Shown in pieces: positions 7,136 through 12,622 of a stretch of 12,622 bases of DNA. Made by a program: the position numbers and the translations under genes. The DNA comes from an uncultured Campylobacter sp. Its GTDB lineage: Bacteria; Campylobacterota; Campylobacteria; Campylobacterales; Campylobacteraceae. The notes under the pieces are model-generated. The model saw nothing but the letters and a program-made list of their open reading frames with translations, was not told where the DNA came from and did not search any database. Within the stretch, counting starts at the first letter, position 1. The number at the start of each line of letters is the position of its first letter. The stretch is from assembly GCF_938041645.1 (NCBI RefSeq), contig NZ_CALIST010000044.1:1-12622 (forward strand), in the 5' to 3' direction.

Positions 7136-7639
7136 CTATTTTTCGCCAACTTCTACGATTTTGCTTAGCACGTATTGTTCTAGCTCGCGTCTAGGCACGT
7201 CATTTTTGAGCGCTTCGTTGTAGATATTTTCGACTATGCGGCTGTATTTTTCGTAAGGAAAGTAGAGGAAATGGTTCGCCCAAGCGCGTTTGATGAGCTC
7301 GTGGGTTAGCTTTTTTCTAGCCCACGCTTTAAAGCAATCAAAGCCGATAAAAACCGCCGACGTCGCTATGATCGTAAATAAAATGGAGAAGTGAAAGTCG
7401 ATCTTTTCAAACATCGCGTGCGTCAGCGTTATCAAAAACATTACGCAGACGAATGCGAAGCAGGCGAAGATCACGTAGGATTTGCCGTAGTTGAATCTAA
7501 AATTTAGCTTCGAAGGATCGACGAGCATTCCGTCGTTAAACTCGGCGTTGGCTTCGAGCAGATCGCGGAAGAGCACGGGTTTATGCGATACATGAAACAT
7601 AATTTCTAAAAGCCTATCTTTAAAATTTGATTTATCCAT
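7136..7639 (-). CDS. Hypothetical two-helix inner-membrane protein
   Basis: A 167-residue protein I do not recognise. The ATG has a strong AAGGAG site seven bases upstream. The N-terminal ~50 residues are soluble (MDKSNFKDRLLEIMFHVSHK). Two hydrophobic helices follow at about 55-74 (IFACFAFVCVMFLITLTHAM) and 84-103. A positively charged segment after the second (KAWARKKLTHELIKRAW) and a soluble C-terminal part rich in Tyr, Glu and Lys complete it. A helical hairpin with both ends in the cytoplasm is the likeliest topology by the positive-inside rule. It has no signal peptide and no catalytic motif. It diverges from the aminotransferase gene across 83 bp. Coding status is supported by the ribosome site, length and amino-acid make-up; the function is unknown. 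Confidence 0.75.
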   Translation of the reverse strand: MDKSNFKDRLLEIMFHVSHKPVLFRDLLEANAEFNDGMLVDPSKLNFRFNYGKSYVIFACFAFVCVMFLITLTHAMFEKIDFHFSILFTIIATSAVFIGFDCFKAWARKKLTHELIKRAWANHFLYFPYEKYSRIVENIYNEALKNDVPRRELEQYVLSKIVEVGEK

Positions 7640-7663
7640 CGGAGCTCCTTCGATTTTTGCGGC

Positions 7664-7698
7664 ATTATATCTTAAATTAAATTGTTATAAGATAAAAT
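7664..7698. promoter_or_regulatory. Divergent promoter region between membrane protein and aminotransferase
   Basis: On the minus strand TATAAT (7664-7669) lies 25 nt before the ATG at 7639. On the plus strand TATAAG (7686-7691) and TAAAAT (7693-7698) lie 25-35 nt before the ATG at 7723. No good -35 hexamer is seen for either direction, so these are assigned by position and -10 match only. Confidence 0.4.
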
Positions 7699-7722
7699 GG
7701 TGCGAAATTTCAAGGAGAGATT

Positions 7723-8601
7723 ATGTTTGAAATCAGCGGAATGAGCGGCGACGAGATAGTCTATATTAACGGCAAATTTTGCGCGGCGAGGGATGCGGCG
7801 ATAAGCCCTTTTGATCGCGGTTTCGTGCTCGGAGACGGCATCTATGAAGTAGCGCCCGTGGTAAATTCTAAAATTTGCGATAGAGCGGATTTTTGGGAGC
7901 GCTTTGAGCGCAGCGCCGCGCAGATCGAGCTAAAGATCCCGTATTCTCGCGAAAAATATGAGGGAATTTTATATGAGCTCATCGCGCAGGGCGGCGTAAA
8001 AGAGGGCGCTTTCTACACTCAGATCACAAGAGGTGCCGCGATGCGCGATTTTGATTACGTCCGCGGCATAGAGCCTAGCGTCTTTGCTTTTGTATATCAT
8101 ACGCAAATTTTTGATAATCCGCTCGCAAAAGATGGGATCGAGATCGTAAGCCTGCCAGAGATCCGCTGGCATAGGCGCGATATAAAATCTATTTCGCTTT
8201 TAGCTCAGTGTATCTTAAAGCACGAGGCTCACAAGGCGGGCGCTTATGAGTGCTTTTTGATTGAGGATGGGCTGGTTACCGAGTGTTCGAGCTCCAGCGC
8301 GTTTATCATCAAAGATGACGTTCTGATCACGCGACCGCTTTCAAACGACATACTGCCCGGCATCCGCCGCAAGGTGATCCTAGGCCTTGCCGAGCAGGCG
8401 GGGCTTAGCGTGCAGCAGCGAGCGTTTGGGATGAGCGAGGTTTATGAAGCCGATGAAGCCTTCATCAGCGCGGCAACGCTGATGGTGCTGCCGATCGTAA
8501 AGGCAGACGGCAGGCAGGTCGGCGGCGGCACAGTCGGCAAATACGTACCGCGCTTACGCGAGATGTATGCTGCGCGGTTAAGAGCCGAAGCAGGACTGTA
8601 A
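7723..8601 (+). CDS. dat: Class IV PLP aminotransferase, probable D-amino-acid (D-alanine) transaminase
   Basis: A 292-residue fold-type IV aminotransferase. Landmarks numbered against Bacillus D-amino-acid transaminase (from memory) are all offset by +10: Y41 in GDGIYEV (Y31), K155 in RRDIKS as the PLP-linked lysine (K145), and E187 in VTECSSSSAF as the residue contacting the pyridine nitrogen (E177). ILPGIRR and EAFISAATLMVLPIV complete the family signature. It should interconvert D-amino acids and 2-oxo acids, supplying D-Glu or D-Ala for peptidoglycan or catabolising D-amino acids in the cytoplasm. The RxH carboxylate-binding motif is incomplete: R108 is present, but F110 stands where His is expected, so substrate preference may be unusual and a branched-chain or other class IV activity is not excluded. 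The start at 7723 has AAGGAG at ideal spacing; a second in-frame ATG at 7741 is less well placed. It is a single-gene unit, convergent with the next gene. Confidence 0.85.
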   Translation: MFEISGMSGDEIVYINGKFCAARDAAISPFDRGFVLGDGIYEVAPVVNSKICDRADFWERFERSAAQIELKIPYSREKYEGILYELIAQGGVKEGAFYTQITRGAAMRDFDYVRGIEPSVFAFVYHTQIFDNPLAKDGIEIVSLPEIRWHRRDIKSISLLAQCILKHEAHKAGAYECFLIEDGLVTECSSSSAFIIKDDVLITRPLSNDILPGIRRKVILGLAEQAGLSVQQRAFGMSEVYEADEAFISAATLMVLPIVKADGRQVGGGTVGKYVPRLREMYAARLRAEAGL

Positions 8602-8617
8602 TAGGGCGGTCAAATTT

Positions 8618-8645
8618 AGCCCGTTAAATTTAAACTATGCGGGCT
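8618..8645. terminator. Two-way terminator between convergent genes
   Basis: AGCCCG (8618-8623) pairs with CGGGCT (8640-8645) around a 16-nt loop. It lies in the 46-bp gap between the aminotransferase stop (8601) and the DUF3137 stop (8648). On the plus strand it is followed by GATTAAATTTT and on the minus strand by AAATTTG, so the T-tracts are short, but the position is just right for a shared terminator. Confidence 0.55.
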
Positions 8646-8647
8646 GA

Positions 8648-9121
8648 TTAAATTTTGCTTTCTAGCTCCCCGGTTATGTGACCCAGCTCGCTTACTAATT
8701 CTAAAATTTCAGCCAGTTCGTATTGATGAGCATACGCCGTTCCGGTTGTTGGAGGTATGCTAAATAGCTCTGTTTCGAAGCGATTCGGCGCGCCGTTTAG
8801 AAATAGGTAAAATTTATTATCCATAAATGCCGCGCTTATACTAAATTTATGGTAGTATCGCTTTAGCTCGTTTAGTCGCTCCATCAGCGCGGGCGTCAAT
8901 AGATATCGAGCTTCGACTTTGTCGTCAGCAAACACGCGAAATTCGCTATTAAAAATGACGTTGTCCATTAGCTCCTTCTCGCCTAAAATTTTTGTATTTA
9001 GCTCGCGGCTTGCCAAGATGGTTTTGGCGTAAAATCTCTTGCCGAATTCGCATATCAGCACGCTGCCGTTAAAATCCATATACGCATCATATAAGCTCAT
9101 CGCAAGCGAAGCTAGCTTCAC
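8648..9121 (-). CDS. DUF3137-like protein, C-terminal part
   Basis: A 157-residue frame whose only upstream start choice is GTG at 9121, with no ribosome site before it, so independent translation looks unlikely. It contains the C-terminal family landmarks: FNGSVLICEF (residues 17-26), FRVFADDKVEARYLL (61-75) and TPALMERL (76-83). It ends with a Glu/Leu-rich helix. It is soluble and should face the cytoplasm. Read it as the rest of the preceding frame. Confidence 0.6.
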   Translation of the reverse strand: MKLASLAMSLYDAYMDFNGSVLICEFGKRFYAKTILASRELNTKILGEKELMDNVIFNSEFRVFADDKVEARYLLTPALMERLNELKRYYHKFSISAAFMDNKFYLFLNGAPNRFETELFSIPPTTGTAYAHQYELAEILELVSELGHITGELESKI

Positions 9122-9614
9122 AATAGGTATTGTCTATGCCCAGATCGTAGTTCTTTTTGATTCTAATCGCTTCGCTGAGGCTAAATTTTACCCCATCCCA
9201 TTCGCCTTTTATCTCATCTTCGCCGATAAAATCGGAATTTGCAAATATTCCCGCTCTCCTGAATTCCTTCGCGCTTATGCCACGTCCTGGCGAATAAGTA
9301 AGCTGCGGATACGCCTGTGAGATCGCCGTGCGCACCAAAATTTTTTTGTAAAATAGTTTATATTCATAAGCGACGTCCGCAATACCGTCGTAAATGTAAG
9401 CAACATAAATAATCAAAAGCACCGCGTAGATAAGATAAACTTCGATCATCTTGTAATCCGTATCATCGTCTGTTTTAAATACCGCATCGATCGCAAACAT
9501 TACAATAAATGGGAACAGATACAAAAATACTATCTTGGCATAGATCATCACTACCTTGCAAATACACTTTTTTTGTTTGGCTCTACTTAGCGCTATCGCC
9601 CTGTCTAGTTGCAT
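9087..9614 (-). CDS. DUF3137-like protein, N-terminal part
   Basis: This 175-residue frame starts at ATG 9614. The stop of the helicase gene upstream runs straight into the ribosome site (TAAGGAAACGCATG), so the two are almost certainly co-transcribed. Two hydrophobic helices at about 22-45 and 59-76 are separated by an acidic loop (KTDDDTDYK). A soluble segment follows with GISAKEFRRAGIF and GVKFSLSEA, which resemble the DUF3137 domain. The last ~10-20 residues before the stop are probably out of the original frame. Confidence 0.65.
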   Translation of the reverse strand: MQLDRAIALSRAKQKKCICKVVMIYAKIVFLYLFPFIVMFAIDAVFKTDDDTDYKMIEVYLIYAVLLIIYVAYIYDGIADVAYEYKLFYKKILVRTAISQAYPQLTYSPGRGISAKEFRRAGIFANSDFIGEDEIKGEWDGVKFSLSEAIRIKKNYDLGIDNTYCEASFACDELI

Positions 9615-9622
9615 GCGTTTCC

Positions 9623-10960
9623 TTAAATTTTTTGATCCGAAATTTTATAAAATTCGTTCTCTTGATAAAATTTCACTACGGCTTCATCCGCGCTTGCGTT
9701 GCGCTGCAAATACCGCAACAAAGGCTCCGCGCGCGTATATATCACCCCGAGCCCCGCAAGGCTCGTCGCTCGCGAAAGCGCCACGTAGAGCTGCCCCTTG
9801 GCAAAGATCCTGTCGATGTCGCAGATGAGCTGCGGGATGCTCATGCCTTGGGATTTGTGGATCGTGATGGCATATGCGAGCTTGAGCGGGAACTGATAAT
9901 ACCGCGCCAGCACGACCTGCTCGGCATCCGTGCCGCTTGCGGCGATCTCGCTTAGTTCGTATGTTTGCAGCCCCACGCGGCTTAACATGCCCGAGGGCTT
10001 TTTTACGACCACGCTTTCGATCTCGCCGCTGGAGCTTTTTTCGATCTTTTCGACGACGCCTTGCTCGCCGTTAAAAAACTCGCCGCTTTTATTCGCGGTA
10101 AACAGCACCTTTGCGCCCTCTTTTAGCGTCAGACTTTGCGGCGTATTTAGCGAGGCGATCCATTTTTGAATTTTTTGCTCGCTCACTCCGCTTTGCAGTG
10201 CTTCATAAACGCCCTCAAAGCTGCTCTGCGGCGCATTAAGCTTGGCTAGTCTGGCGCTATTTATCGCATCCACTTCGGCGTTTCGGCCCGAGATTATCGT
10301 GGCATCTGGTTCTGCTCGCGCGGCATCGATGATCAAAGATCGCATTAGCTCCGCCGTCTGCTCGCTTGCGATACCGAGCCGCAGCTCGCAAAGCAGGCGG
10401 TATAGCGCCGCATCCGCGGTGCGCTTAGAGCCTATCATCTCGACGTAAAAAAACTCGCACTGCCTCCACGCGTACGATCCGAAGGCGTAATCTGAGTCGC
10501 TAAATAGGCTCGCGCGCGGCGCACTCTCGCCCTCTTTGCGCACCGGCGGAAGCTGATAAAAATCGCCCGTAACGAGCAGCCGTCCGTTAAATTTAGAATT
10601 TGAAATTCTAAGATAGATCATCTCGAAAAGCTCGGCGCCGATCATCGAAATTTCATCGATCACGATGAGGTCTGCGAGGGCTAAAATTTTTCGCAGCTCG
10701 CTTAGTTTGCCGCTTTGTTTGCGATCGAAGCCCTTTAGCTCCTCGTGGTTTTTACAAATGCCGAAGCGGAAGAAGCTATGCACGGTCACGCCGCCGATCT
10801 CTACGGCGCTGATGCCGGTGCTGCCGAGCACGATGACGAGCTTGCCGCGAGCGCGGTAGTTTTCTATGAGCTCTTTTATTACGTAGCTTTTGCCCACGCC
10901 TGCGCCGCCCGTGATGAAAATATTGCGATCTTTTAGCTTCTGGATGATGAAATTTATCAA
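9623..10960 (-). CDS. Pif1/RecD-like superfamily 1B DNA helicase
   Basis: A 445-residue ATP-dependent helicase of the Pif1/RecD group. In order: Walker A GGAGVGKS (18-25), motif Ia STGISAVEIGG with VHSFF (47-64), Walker B VIDEISMI (100-107), motif III GDFYQLPPV (132-140), motif V-type HKSQGMS (368-374) and motif VI YVALSRAT with arginine finger R397. It would unwind or remodel DNA in the cytoplasm; a precise role (replication forks, recombination, G-quadruplexes) cannot be read from sequence. The start is TTG at 10960: AGGA lies six bases upstream and an in-frame TAG just beyond rules out a longer protein. The DUF3137 gene follows after 8 nt. The helicase diverges from a lipoprotein gene as I remember for Cj0945c/Cj0946 in C. 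jejuni. It is shorter than RecD and lacks RecBC neighbours, so it is not exonuclease V. Confidence 0.9.
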   Translation of the reverse strand: MINFIIQKLKDRNIFITGGAGVGKSYVIKELIENYRARGKLVIVLGSTGISAVEIGGVTVHSFFRFGICKNHEELKGFDRKQSGKLSELRKILALADLIVIDEISMIGAELFEMIYLRISNSKFNGRLLVTGDFYQLPPVRKEGESAPRASLFSDSDYAFGSYAWRQCEFFYVEMIGSKRTADAALYRLLCELRLGIASEQTAELMRSLIIDAARAEPDATIISGRNAEVDAINSARLAKLNAPQSSFEGVYEALQSGVSEQKIQKWIASLNTPQSLTLKEGAKVLFTANKSGEFFNGEQGVVEKIEKSSSGEIESVVVKKPSGMLSRVGLQTYELSEIAASGTDAEQVVLARYYQFPLKLAYAITIHKSQGMSIPQLICDIDRIFAKGQLYVALSRATSLAGLGVIYTRAEPLLRYLQRNASADEAVVKFYQENEFYKISDQKI

Positions 10961-10973
10961 GTTTTTTCCTATT

Positions 10974-10996
10974 TTTTGGCAAAATTATAGCCAAAA
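10974..10996. promoter_or_regulatory. Palindrome enclosing the -10 region of the divergent helicase/lipoprotein promoters
   Basis: TTTTGGC (10974-10980) and GCCAAAA (10990-10996) form a perfect 7-bp inverted repeat around AAAATTATA. The spacer contains TATAAT on the minus strand (10984-10989), 24 nt before the helicase TTG, and ATTATAG on the plus strand, about 27 nt before the lipoprotein TTG. A repressor bound here would cover both promoters. It may also be just a promoter with chance symmetry. Confidence 0.45.
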
Positions 10997-11016
10997 TTTT
11001 TTAAAAGGCATTTTGT

Positions 11017-12399
11017 TTGAAACGACTAGTATCTCTCATATTCTCCGCTTTAATCCTTGCAGGTTGTGGTAAAACCGTCCATAAGTTTATCCCGGAAAAT
11101 CCCGCGGTTTTAGATCTCGAATACGCTCAAAACAGCGAGCGGCTGCCCGCTCCTGCGTCGGTGCAAAACATAAGCGGAAGCGCGTTTAAGAGCCGCTATT
11201 TTAAAATTTGGTTTGACGATGCGCCCGTGAAGGCGGAAATCGATACGTTTTGGGGGCTTAATTACGCCAAGGGACGCCACTTTGACGCCGCGGGCAGGAT
11301 ATATAACGACGCGATCTACCAAAGCATCCGTACAAACGCGAACGAAGAGGCGTTCGGGCTGATATCCGCGCCCGCTATAACGGTAAAAAATGCGCTGCTG
11401 CGAAATATCCCAAGCGACTTGCCGATTTTCGGCGATCCGAGCGAGCCGGGGGAGGGCGAGCCGTTTGATTACGCCGCAAATTCCGCCGTGAGCGTGGGCT
11501 ATCCGATGCTGCTGTCGCATTACAGTAGAGACGGCGCGTGGGCGTTCGTGCGTAACGACGGCGTGTGGGGCTGGATAAAAAGCGACGCGATAAAGCGCAT
11601 CAGCCCGCAGCAGGCGGTTATTTATGCAAATTCTAAATTTATAACGATCCTGCGCGACGGCGCCGCCGTTTATGACGGAAGCGGCGCGGAGCTTTTTAGG
11701 GCGCGCACCGGCACGATCCTGCCGTATGATTTTAGCGGCGAACGCAATCTTGGCGGCACGCTCGGCGTACGAAGCGTATTCGGCGGCGAAATTTTAACCC
11801 AGTTTGGCGGCAAGAGATATTTCGTCAGCGCGGAGGATGCGAGGCTTTGGCCTGCGCCGCTTGATGAGCAAAACTCAAAGATCGTAGCCGCTAGCCTGCT
11901 CGGGCAGAAATATGGCTGGGGCGGGTATAAATTTCTTCGCGATTGCTCGCTTATGACGAAAGACTTTTTGGCGAATTTTGGGCTGTGGCTGCCGCGAAAT
12001 TCTAAGGCGCAATCAGGCCGCGGCGAGCGTTTTTCGCTGGCGGGGATGAGCGTGGATGAAAAGCTTAGCTTCATCGGCAAAAACGGCGTAGCGTATAAAA
12101 CCCTACTGTATATGCCGGGCCACGTGATGCTCTATGTGGGGCAGGTGGATGGCAAGCCTGCGGTGCTGCACGATATCTGGGGGCTTCGCACGATAGATGG
12201 GGGGCGCGCAGTCATCGGACGCACGGCGATTACGTCGCTTACTATCGGCTCGGATCGCGCGGACATCGCCGAGAATCGCCTGCTGATCTCGCGTATCAGC
12301 GCGATGAGCGTGCTCTCGGGCGAGGATGATGCTATTTCGGACGATCGGTTCGCTCCTGAGGATCCGAGCACTCTGTCTGCGTATGTAGGCGGAAATTAG
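11017..12399 (+). CDS. SH3-domain NlpC/P60 lipoprotein, probable peptidoglycan endopeptidase
   Basis: A 460-residue lipoprotein. Residues 1-17 are a lipoprotein signal (KR, hydrophobic core, lipobox LAGC with lipidated C17). Then come an N-terminal helical region, two SH3b-like domains at about 140-196 (WAFVRNDGVWGWI) and 199-285, and a C-terminal NlpC/P60 cysteine peptidase domain. The catalytic residues seen are C310 in LRDCSLMTKDF, H369 in MPGHVMLYVG and H385 in VLHDIWG, a Cys-His-His triad. By family (e.g. the SH3b1/SH3b2/NlpC lipoprotein of Desulfovibrio) it cleaves the gamma-D-Glu-diamino acid bond of stem peptides. It would be anchored to a membrane facing the periplasm. The start is TTG at 11017, with AAAAGG about eight bases upstream and a proper signal peptide following. 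It is divergent from the helicase; I recall Cj0946 as the C. jejuni counterpart. Confidence 0.9.
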   Translation: MKRLVSLIFSALILAGCGKTVHKFIPENPAVLDLEYAQNSERLPAPASVQNISGSAFKSRYFKIWFDDAPVKAEIDTFWGLNYAKGRHFDAAGRIYNDAIYQSIRTNANEEAFGLISAPAITVKNALLRNIPSDLPIFGDPSEPGEGEPFDYAANSAVSVGYPMLLSHYSRDGAWAFVRNDGVWGWIKSDAIKRISPQQAVIYANSKFITILRDGAAVYDGSGAELFRARTGTILPYDFSGERNLGGTLGVRSVFGGEILTQFGGKRYFVSAEDARLWPAPLDEQNSKIVAASLLGQKYGWGGYKFLRDCSLMTKDFLANFGLWLPRNSKAQSGRGERFSLAGMSVDEKLSFIGKNGVAYKTLLYMPGHVMLYVGQVDGKPAVLHDIWGLRTIDGGRAVIGRTAITSLTIGSDRADIAENRLLISRISAMSVLSGEDDAISDDRFAPEDPSTLSAYVGGN

Positions 12400-12622
12400 C
12401 GGCATATGCGGGTATAAGCGCGAATTGGGCTTTGCTTTATAGCTGCCGTCGTAATTGATTTCGCTGTTTATGGAGTCTCGCGCGCTTGGCGGACGCCATA
12501 ATGCCTGCAAGCGTAAATTTAAAATGACGTTTTTAAATACCGACTATTTTAAATTTAGCCTAGATAGCGAATGAATTTGAAATTTCAGGCTTAAATTTAG
12601 TTCTAAATTTAAGCCTATATCT
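12400..12622. other. Non-coding right end of window
   Basis: These 223 bp follow the lipoprotein stop and hold no supportable gene. The last third is AT-rich, with TTAAATTTAGCCT near 12550-12561 resembling one arm of the inverted repeat that ends the window. Confidence 0.4.
12587..12616. repeat. Perfect 14-bp inverted repeat, possible terminator
   Basis: AGGCTTAAATTTAG (12587-12600) and CTAAATTTAAGCCT (12603-12616) are exact reverse complements separated by 2 nt, giving a stem of about 13 bp with a 4-nt loop. It lies about 190 nt after the lipoprotein stop. No T-run is visible before the window ends, so a terminator role is possible but not shown. Confidence 0.6.

Larger units (their letters stand above)
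8648..9614 (-). pseudogene. DUF3137-type membrane protein gene interrupted by a one-base frameshift
   Basis: Two abutting minus-strand frames together read as one DUF3137-type protein. The upstream frame gives the two membrane helices and the start of the soluble domain. The downstream frame continues with FNGSVLICEFGKRF and FADDKVEARYLLTPALMERL, which resemble the C-terminal half of the family. The whole span is 967 nt, that is 322 codons plus one base, close to the ~330 residues I remember for the family. The shift must lie between the first-frame stop (9087-9089) and the last upstream stop in the second frame (9134-9136). No slippery heptamer or ribosome site explains it. It could be a true disrupted gene, a sequencing error or, less likely, programmed frameshifting. 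The DUF3137 assignment is from memory of its motifs. Confidence 0.7.

Noticed and set aside
9039..10448. Plus-strand frames opposite the DUF3137 and helicase genes
   Set aside because: No ribosome sites or recognisable motifs; the minus strand carries the conserved helicase motifs.
10776..10994. 72-codon minus-strand frame overlapping the helicase start
   Set aside because: It is extremely Arg/His rich, out of frame with Walker A, and explained as a shadow of the helicase N-terminus.
11110..12510. Minus-strand frames of 79-136 codons opposite the lipoprotein
   Set aside because: They are antisense to a gene with a clear lipobox and catalytic triad; they are Arg/Ser/Pro rich and have no family features.

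Overview
The window looks like chromosome from a Campylobacter-type epsilonproteobacterium (Campylobacterota), probably one of the higher-GC, oral-type species rather than C. jejuni. Reasons: AAGGA-type ribosome sites, TATAAT boxes mostly without a recognisable -35, constant AAATTT/AAATTTTA linkers between genes, and a divergent helicase/NlpC-P60 lipoprotein pair that I remember as Cj0945c/Cj0946 in C. jejuni. The species is inference; no rRNA or other marker gene is present.

Layout. (1) 1-3599, minus strand: one very large open frame that runs off the left edge, the signal peptide and passenger of an autotransporter-like surface protein. It has Gly/Ser/Asn-rich beta-helix-type repeats broken up by three diverged copies of a ~100-125-residue module. 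A near-consensus promoter sits just upstream. (2) 3600-4109: non-coding, AT-rich. (3) 4110-6724, minus strand: three tandem paralogous periplasmic amino-acid-type solute-binding proteins (SBP_bac_3) with no permease or ATPase gene beside them. (4) 6725-7135: non-coding, with a perfect 17-bp inverted repeat. (5) 7136-7639, minus: a small two-helix membrane protein of unknown function. It is divergent from (6) 7723-8601, plus: a fold-type IV PLP aminotransferase, best read as a D-amino-acid transaminase. (7) 8648-10960, minus: a Pif1/RecD-like helicase gene followed 8 nt later by a DUF3137-type membrane protein gene that is split by a one-base frameshift. The convergent junction with the aminotransferase holds a two-way terminator candidate. 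(8) 11017-12399, plus: an SH3/NlpC-P60 lipoprotein, probably a peptidoglycan hydrolase. It diverges from the helicase across 56 bp containing a palindrome, and both genes start with TTG. (9) 12400-12622: non-coding, ending in a perfect 14-bp inverted repeat.

Most of the products belong to the envelope: a surface-displayed adhesin-like protein, periplasmic nutrient-binding proteins, a wall hydrolase lipoprotein and two membrane proteins. The helicase is the one clear DNA-metabolism gene. By eye, codon use is more GC-rich (GCG, CGC, GGC) from about 7700 rightwards than in the SBP block, while the autotransporter is dominated by AGC, GGC and AAT codons. I found no tRNA, rRNA, CRISPR array, transposase or phage gene, and no convincing new multi-gene system. 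The most distinctive points are the triplicated passenger module, the orphan triplicated binding proteins with signs of gene conversion, the frameshifted DUF3137 gene, the incomplete RxH motif in the aminotransferase, and the palindromic divergent promoter.
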